Shown here in pieces: positions 57,042 to 64,000 of a stretch of 64,000 bases of DNA. Location of the stretch: contig NC_052141.2 of NCBI RefSeq assembly GCF_016086655.4, positions 4,278,001 through 4,342,000 on the forward strand. Direction: 5' to 3'. The translations under genes were made by a program, and so were the position numbers. The notes below the pieces were generated by a model. The model made no database searches. It saw nothing but the letters and a program-made list of their open reading frames with translations, and was not told the origin of the DNA. The stretch comes from Lepeophtheirus salmonis. Taxonomy: Eukaryota; Arthropoda; Copepoda; Siphonostomatoida; Caligidae. Numbering within the stretch: position 1 is the first letter of the stretch; the number at the start of each line of letters is the position of its first letter.

Positions 57042-57334
57042 TACATGTATATACACTTATATTTATCATTGAGTTGTGACGAAGCATCTTTTAGCCTTAT
57101 TTATACAACAACATATTATTCACTTTATGTTTTTGTCGCATTGAGAAAGATCCTTATCAAAATTACATAAAACATACTTATTATGCTGAACGAGCAATGC
57201 ATCAAATTTGTATCTAAATAAATTATAATTCGTCAATTGATTTATTTAATTACTAGCGTTTATCCCTGGCATTGCCTGGAGTTATTAGACGTCGACGAAC
57301 AAACACACATTGGCTCAATAATATGGAAAAGAAC
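57042..57334. other. intergenic, nothing seen
   Basis: AT-rich. Contains a short piece ending GACGTCGACGAACAAACA, similar to one near 8875, consistent with repeat-associated flanks. Confidence 0.35.
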
Positions 57335-57715
57335 CAGTTCAGTGAATTTTTTAGCAGGCCCGTTTTTAATTTGGAATTGGTCATTTTCTTTTCCTTAGCA
57401 GTTGTCATTACTATTTAATTCCTAAGTAGGGATCATCCTCTCATAAATAGACTCAAATATATTCAAAACATGATTGAACATTCGTGTGTGCTCATAAAAG
57501 ACGTAGGGTAGCCCTGAGAATCTGTTGCAGAGTTATGATAAAGTAAGTGGTTGTTAGAATAGAGATTTGTGGAATACATTTGGGATCGATATTCTAGTCA
57601 TTCTTGCCAATTTCCTTGTTTATTTCCTTTCCCCTTCATCCCTTGTCGTTGTACCTGATTTTCTCTAAAAAATTCCTCGAATTGCCAGGGTTACCATGCT
57701 AATTTTTTTAACATG
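57335..57715 (+). mobile_element. single right arm of the fold-back family
   Basis: Parallels 9815-10180: TTTTTTAGCAGGCCCGTT, TTTTCTTTTCCTTAGCAGTT with TGTCATTACTATTTAATTC, GTGTGTGCTCATAAAAGACG, GTTGCAGAGTTATGATAA and GCCAGGGTTACCATG. The partner arm is absent. Confidence 0.65.
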
Positions 57716-58827
57716 TCTATTCTAAACTGGATTGTCATCACTCGAGATAACTCCCCCAGAAATCCAGGGTGTTACTCTTCGTTTTTTATGAGCACACTTT
57801 GACAAAGTTGCCAATAACAGTAAAACTCGCACAGTAAAAAATGCATCGGATTTACAACTCACTTTCTTTTCTTTTTTATATAAGGCGCTGAGCTTTAATT
57901 TTTATATGTACTTCCATTTTATTTTATTTTGTACTATGAGATGATTTCAACATAAATGAGTGATTCACAGACAGAGCATCAGAAAAAACAAACTTTTTTT
58001 CTTAATAAAGAACAAAACTCCCAATAAATTCTCAAATTTACTTTCCATTTTTATTATCAAAATCGTACGTAGTCACTCAGTATTTTGATGTTCTCTCCTA
58101 AAGCATGAAAGAATAATGATAACAGGTTTAGAAAAAAAACAAAAACAAAAAAAAAAACATTGCTAACAACACGAAAAACACCTGTTAAAAAATTCTTAGG
58201 ATTCATAGCTCTTTTTTTTTAATCAGGCGCTGATCTTTAGCTACACACGCCCGTTGCGGAACCTTATATAATGTAACATTCATTATTTCATATTTTTTAT
58301 ATGTACTTACCTTTTTTTGTATTGTGAGGCGTTGAGCTTTACCTACACATGCTCGTCAAAAATGAGTGATCCACAGACATAAATTCAGACAGACAAACTT
58401 TGCTTTTTAGAATTTATTGTTAGGGATAGGTTTTCAGGTTTTTTTTTCTCGAATGGAAAGGACACGAGTTAAAGCTACAAATAATGCAGCTAAATGCTTC
58501 TGTTAGCTGAACAAGATTTAGAATTAGGAGGATAACTTTTCCTTACAAATGATGTCACTTTTTATTATACCACAGATGAAGTCATTTTATCTTTTCTCCT
58601 AATGACGTATGCTAATTTTCTTTTCCTTTTCAACGACCCTAGTGGACAAGAATTGATTCTACTAGTAACTGAATATAATTAGTCAAGAAAGTTAGCTGTT
58701 AACTTGATAAAGATACATGGTAGTATATATATCATTTTCCCACGCATTATTTCTCCTTTATGATACTACAGATGACGTCAATGCATCATTTTTTTGTGAT
58801 TTATCCTTATGCCGTATTAAGCTACTG
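57716..58827. other. intergenic with fold-back-associated repeat pieces
   Basis: 57730-57870 and 58090-58210 repeat the TTATGAGCACAC, CAATAACAGTAAAAC and GTAAAAAATGCATCGGATT-like blocks found near 8950-9120 and 27900-28050. A TGACGTCA octamer occurs at 58773. No gene. Confidence 0.4.
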
Positions 58828-59385
58828 GGGCGTCCACAGAGTTATATTTTGGGGAAGTTTGCTTTTTGGACTTTTTTTTGTACAAAAATGCAAAAACTAA
58901 AAAAATTTGGAAAAAATTTGAAATATTACATTTTTGGATAATAAATTTCAAAAATTAAATTTTTGGATAATGAACTTCAAATATCATATTTTAAGAACAT
59001 TTCCAGAATCCAAAGACATTCACAAAATATTAAATTTTTTGGAAAAAAATTTCAAAAATCCAGAGCTATTCTCAAATTATTAATTTTTGGAATTTTTTTT
59101 TTTAAATTCCCCAGTCCTTCACATCAAATTACTTTTTTGGAAAAAAATTCAAAATTATATTTCAAATATATGAATTTAAAAAAAAAAAAAATTCATATAT
59201 TATATTTTCCGTAATATTTTTCAAAAATCTATACTAAGGCACAGAAAATTGAAAAAATTAAATTTTTTGAAAAAAATTCCGAAACATCTACAGCTATTCA
59301 CAAAAAATTTAATTATTTGGAAAGTATTTCAAAAATTATATTAAATTTTTTTGGAAAAAAAAAATTTTTCATTTATTAATGATTA
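58828..59385 (+). mobile_element. AT-rich non-autonomous element (copy 9)
   Basis: The left end CTGGGGCGTCCACAGAG is followed by TTATATTTTGGGG, as in copy 1. The long A/T core has repeated CCAAAGACATTCACAAAATAT and AGCTATTCTCAAATTATT-like units. A recognisable right end is missing. Confidence 0.6.
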
Positions 59386-60009
59386 ATTACAAATAGACTG
59401 ATCTGGCTAAAAGTTGGTGTGTGTTCTTCCAAGATGTGCTACAAACTAAACAGAACCTCGATACGCGCCAGGAGAGCCATTTCTCGGACTTTTCAAAAGA
59501 CGTTCGTATTATTGGAGAAGGAGAATAGGAATCTTGACTCAATCGATCACAATTGCTCGAATAAGTTTTCAGGTAGGATTAGACAATCATTGTAGTTTGT
59601 ACTGGATATTTCTATTTATGTAACTTTATAATAATTTTCACTTTGAAGAGTTAATGGATTTGATGACATAGATAGTCTTTCTCCATGGTACCTTTGACTA
59701 TTATAGTCATATTAGGGTTCAACCCGAAAAAATCTCGTAACTTAACAAATTTGTTACCAAAAGAAGGATAACGTATCAAAAAATCTTTGATGAAAAAAAT
59801 TATTGCAATTAGAGTAAAGGTGGGTATTTTTGTCAAATTTTATTATAACTCACTTTTTCAATAGTCCTCCACCCTCCAATAGTCCGGTTAAAAACTGTAC
59901 CAAAAATACTATGATCATGAAATTTGAGACACAAGTACCATGTATTATATATACATATTTTCCTACTCGAAAAAAACCGAAAAAATTGAAAACTTTTGAT
60001 GAATAAAGA
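59386..60009. other. intergenic, nothing seen
   Basis: No supported frame. Slightly GC-richer at 59400-59540 without a recognisable product. Confidence 0.35.
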
Positions 60010-61055
60010 TTTTAAACATCAAAGACATCAAATATATTTCAATCTGCTTCCAACACTGTCTTCGTCTGATGAAACTTCCGATTTCTTCTGCTCATTTTTC
60101 ACAAATACTTCCTCGTTGAATGTTGGTATCATTTCCAAGTTACCCAAACTTATTAGGGTGTTCATTTAACCCAATTCTTCGTTTGTGCTCGTAATGTTTA
60201 ACGTAGGGATCATTATCATATCCTTCAAAGACCATACACGATCGACCATACTTCTTGCTCACATTCTTTGTATGTATACTGATCCCAAATTGACTGATAT
60301 GATCAATTTTTTAGCCACTTTACTTTATGTAGCAGAGTACCTCCATCCAGAACATTGAATGATTGATCCGCTTTGTAGGTGGACGCTGAGACATCTTTCT
60401 ATAAAGCATGTACCAGTTTTGCTTTGCTTGATTTGCACATTATCGAATTCTAAAATTGTGAGGTGGGTACGGCTTTGAGCTCGTCCTGGAAATAGCTTTT
60501 TATATCCTCTTCTCTCTCGATCAGTACAAGTAGCCTAGCAAATAGTAACAATGGGTCGACATGCACTTACTCCTATTCGATTCTTACTCCAACCTCTAGT
60601 GCCTCAAATGTCTTGATCCGATCTTTCTTCTTAATTTTTGACTCTGAATACGAAATTCCCTCTAGTTGATACTGTATTGTTTCACCCACACTTTCTGCGT
60701 CATCACAAATGATTCAATCTCCTTCTGTTGCTGTAATTCCTGTCGCGATACTTTTTAGTAATATGTTTTTTTATCAAATGGGTTATGACTTTCAATCCAG
60801 GCTCGAATCTTCTCCAAATCATCGTTGTCTCGCTTGATACGGCTTTTCCCTAATTCTGCGTGTTGGTTGCTCGTCTTATGTGTGTTCCAAGTTAATGTTG
60901 TCGTTGCACCGTGTATCGAAGTGTAAACATGCATCGTGTGTACCCAGGTCTGCAAAACATTTTCTGTCATCCCACGTCCACGAGTTAGGCCACCTCGTGT
61001 CGTCAGCGACCGCATTAACCCCTGCCAATAGACAGGTTGGTCCAAATTCTGTTCA
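60010..61055 (-). pseudogene. decayed reading frame of an unknown, probably transposon-linked protein
   Basis: On the minus strand, 61045-60755 is open for 96 codons with QPVYWQGLMRSLTTRGGLTR, then GRGMTENVLQTWVHTMHVYT and DNDDLEKIRAWIESHNPF. Protein-like but stop-riddled sequence continues leftwards to about 60010 (for example EVFVKNEQKKSEVSSDEDSV). Codon structure and GC content differ from the surroundings. From memory such frames are common as dispersed uncharacterised sequences in invertebrates, which I cannot confirm here. Confidence 0.4.
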
Positions 61056-61554
61056 AAAAACGATCATTTCGTCGCAAAACATCAAAACCCCGTTTTTGTA
61101 GACTAAATGTTCCGAGTACATGTACAACTCAGATTCTTCTGTAATCATTATATATAAGTCAGACTAAATATCGATTTATTTTTTCTCATAATATATATTT
61201 TAAGCATGGATAGAAAAATTGCTTTATATACTTTTATTTTCATAAAAAGAAACCATATAATTTTTATGAACCACTTTAATATCAAATATATAATATTTGA
61301 TAAACTTACTGCATAAAATACTTAAATATATTTTTTTATGAAGGAACTTGAAATAAAAATATTTTATATGGTCAATTTGACCAAATGCATTATTCAATTG
61401 ACTTTCCATTGAAGGAAATCCTTTTGATACACTATTATTCTACGTATAACTTTGATTCTAAAAAATATAGTTACTATTTAACATCCAGCACGTCTTGCCA
61501 GCTGATGCCTTCAAGCCAATTAAATTTTTATAGGTTAAAGGTAGATTCGCTGTT
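61056..61554. other. intergenic, nothing seen
   Basis: AT-rich with no supported gene. Confidence 0.35.
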
Positions 61555-61925
61555 GAGATGGTTTTGGTGAACAACAATCTGGATATTAACAATACTGAGA
61601 TATCAAAGAAGAAAGAGTTCGAGAGGAGAAAGATTGCAGAGCTTAGGAAAGCCCTGGTGAAGACCAGGGCGCCATGTGCACTTCTACGATCCAAGTATAT
61701 ATTACCTCGTAGCTCCCCCGACCTGAATCCGATACATCATTTTGTCTAAAGCTAACTAGAGTCAAAGATCAACAGAGGTCCTCACGCCACTGCGTGCAGT
61801 TCAAGACCCGAATCGAGGCCGTTATTGAAGCTAACAGAGGCCAGATGGTGTGGGAGATATTATCAATGACTGTATCCGCTGCTCCGTTTTTGTTTTACAA
61901 TACATCTTAACAAATGACCATGTTG
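61555..61925 (+). pseudogene. mariner transposase remnant with internal deletion
   Basis: MVLVNNNLDINNTEISKKKE resembles the N-terminal part of a mariner transposase. It runs directly into LPRSSPDLNPIHHFV, the third-Asp block, and then in other frames into a FKTRIEAVIEANRGQ-like end. Nearly the whole catalytic core has been lost. Confidence 0.55.
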
Positions 61926-61945
61926 TATGTTAAATTAAAGTAGAT

Positions 61946-62210
61946 GCCGGGCCTTCAAAAAGTTTCGGAACATGACTTTAATTTTGTTTTGAAAAGTTTT
62001 GGTTAATTTTATGCAAAAGTTGTGTTTACATACGGCAAAGACCGTGCAGGATTGGACGTGCTGTTCTGGCTGAAGGACTTCTGTCCACGGCAGAACCCCG
62101 ACCTGAATCTCCTTAATTACCACATCTGGTATTGAATTGAAAGCAAGGAATGTAGAAAAAGTCGCGTGGAGCGTGTGATTGTGACCAAAAGTGCTCAAAT
62201 TGATAAATAA
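61946..62210 (+). pseudogene. second short mariner remnant
   Basis: Reads DRAGLDVLFWLKDFCPRQNP continuing DLNLLNYHIWY, a degraded third-Asp block, then a stop and IESKECRKSRVERVIVTKS. It starts near ATGCCGGGCCTTCAAAAAG, which could be a terminal repeat, but no partner end was found. Confidence 0.45.
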
Positions 62211-63384
62211 TGTTATCTAACGACTAATAAACAAGTTCCAATTTAAAAAATCTATAAGTTTTAGTTAAACCGGCTAAGTGTAATTAATTATTCAATGTTC
62301 ATTATTTTCCAAGACTTTCTGACGGCCTGGTAAATAAAATCCTCCACTTTTCGTTATTATTATTTCACACCAATATCACTGGTAAATGATTATTAGAGAA
62401 TAGTACAACATATAAAATCAAATATGTACACACATAAAATAATTAAAATCCGTTAAAACAAATAAAAATCAAACTAGGGATAATAAAATATTTGAAAATA
62501 CAATTAATAGATTCGAGTTTTCTATGATTTCTAGAAAAGTTCCGTGAGATTATGTATTAAAAATAATTGTATAAATAAACAATGTCACACAAGTACGTAA
62601 TACAGACACGCCACATGTATCTCATTACTTTTCCCACCAAAGTACTTCTTTAAATTAAATTTTCTCACTGCAACCTGGGCCACTTTTCTTTAGATATGGT
62701 ATGTCAGGGGTTCCCTTTTCGCCACCATTGTCTGAGACTTTGGTGGTGCTTTGGACGCTATCCTTCAAGATACATTTTGGGTGTCTTGTAAAAAGGCATA
62801 AAAGGGTCCGTTCTACGTTGGTGCTGTTCCAATATTTTGGAAAAAATCCTCCATTAAACTCCCAGTGCTTTCTCCATTCTTTTGCCCTGCATGAAGTCAT
62901 ACTCTAATGCCCGCGTCTCATTACAGTGACAGCAGAGGCTCCGCTCATTGTGAAATACTCTCAGGTTGAAGACCATATTTTTTCTAAAAAATCAAAATTC
63001 CTAGATAGCCGATGCTATTCTGTATTCTGCTATTCGCTGTGGAGTCCATCCGTACTATTTTGAAGAGTGATTTGGAACATTCATAACCAGGCTCATGGGG
63101 TTATATATTCTGATCGTGCTAAAGGACAGCTGAAGGGACCACTTCAGCATTGCTATTGCAGGGTGAGTAGTTTCATTGCAGTTTAAAATATCATTTATAT
63201 TATTTAGGCCAAAATTCCTTTGTATTTCCCTAAATAAGTTATTTTTACCTCTGCATTTCCTAGAAGTGGTGTACTTCCTCCCATTATCTTCCAATATATG
63301 TTCTTGATCTTCATTACTAGTTCTCATTGTTATAACTTTTATAAAAAGATCCAAAATAATCCAAATTATTTGAGTAGCTACGTG
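62211..63384. other. intergenic, no gene established
   Basis: 62655-62900 on the minus strand is open for 81 codons in GC-richer DNA (EWRKHWEFNGGFFPKYWNS..). It has no domain that I recognise and may be repeat-derived. The rest is AT-rich. Confidence 0.35.
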
Positions 63385-63500
63385 TAGTCAATCTAATCAA
63401 ATGTCATGATAGCTAAACTGCTCTTTTCCAAGACATTCTTCAAATAGTTTGGGTGACTAAATTCATTTTGGGTATCGTTTGATAACATATCGGCACACAG
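63385..63500 (+). mobile_element. small fold-back family fragment
   Basis: Holds AATCAAATGTCATGATAGCTAA, then AAGACATTCTTCAAATAGTTT, matching the outer part of the right arm at 10095-10160. Confidence 0.4.
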
Positions 63501-63544
63501 TGGGTAATTTATTTACGTTAGCTTATATCTAAAAGGCCTAAATC

Positions 63545-63990
63545 TTCATTGATAGCTACCCTGATGGTCTCGGGATCAACTCTGAGGTCTTTGGCTAATC
63601 CCTTCATGCTGATTGTTAGTTTTGAATCTACCTTGGCTTTTAGGATGTTGATGAAGGCCTCATCTTCATCTTGTTGTAGCCACTCATCCAAAGAGACTTT
63701 TTGGTGCCCAAACCGGCGTTTTTGGTCTGTTGAATACGGCAGACAATGCTGACATTGACACCGACAATCTTAGCGATGTCCTTTTGGCTTACTTGGGCAT
63801 CAAGGAGATCGTATACCCATGAGGCGTTGGCCTATTGCTCGTTCATTTTTTGTCATAGTATAATTTATGAAATAAAAGGTCTTTGAACAGAAATTAATTT
63901 TTACAAAAACAAATTTTTTAACCAGATGTCTCGTTTACGCACAATAAATTTATATATAATAAACGGCTCATTTTGTACTCCCCACTCTGT
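63545..63990 (-). pseudogene. mariner transposase N-terminal fragment
   Basis: On the minus strand, an end reading ACAGAGTGGGGAGTACAAAA is followed by MTKNERAIGQRLMGI, an HTH-like VSQKDIAKIVGVNVSIVCRI in a shifted frame, and INILKAKVDSKLTISMKGLA then KDLRVDPETIRVAINE. The sequence stops before the first catalytic Asp. Different lineage from families A and B. Confidence 0.6.
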
Positions 63991-64000
63991 ATTTGTGTCT

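Overview
The window is eukaryotic and AT-rich, with GT-AG introns and many decayed transposons. The gene set (a mitochondrial fission factor, an ataxin-7 protein, a SERGEF-type RCC1 protein and an EF-hand SCaMC-type protein) together with several mariner families points to an arthropod. A copepod of the sea-louse type is my best guess. That is inference; no organelle or rRNA marker is present.

Genes are confined to about 13.9-26.3 kb. From left to right: an EF-hand segment of a SCaMC-like mitochondrial carrier (minus strand, 13897-15076, carrier part not seen); a possible 38-residue one-helix protein (minus, 15113-15343); Mff (plus, 16030-16596, one 78-bp intron); an unrecognised 619-residue protein with a two-helix membrane hairpin and a long repeat-built tail (minus, three exons, 17307-19946); a single-exon ataxin-7 homologue (minus, 22634-24358); and a two-exon SERGEF-like seven-blade RCC1 protein (minus, 24638-26300). 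The SCaMC-like and Mff genes, both acting at mitochondria, are head to head. Four perfect TGACGTCA octamers lie in or near the roughly 1 kb between them.

The rest is repeat territory. I can separate: (a) mariner-type transposons of several lineages, two of them with DD37D spacing, all broken, plus internally deleted derivatives with clear TIRs and TA duplications; (b) a decayed Ty3/gypsy pol region at 31.9-34.3 kb; (c) a large fold-back element at 9.36-10.2 kb whose single arms recur elsewhere; (d) a family of AT-rich elements built from loose repeats of an A/T core between GC-rich ends; (e) short TIR elements, one with perfect 17-bp inverted ends and one lying 2 bp beyond the ataxin-7 stop codon; (f) minisatellites, an inverted minisatellite pair and a perfect 16-bp hairpin. 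No tRNA, rRNA or CRISPR array was found.

The best candidate for something undescribed is the 619-residue membrane-hairpin/repeat-tail protein. Next are the fold-back family and the AT-rich element family.
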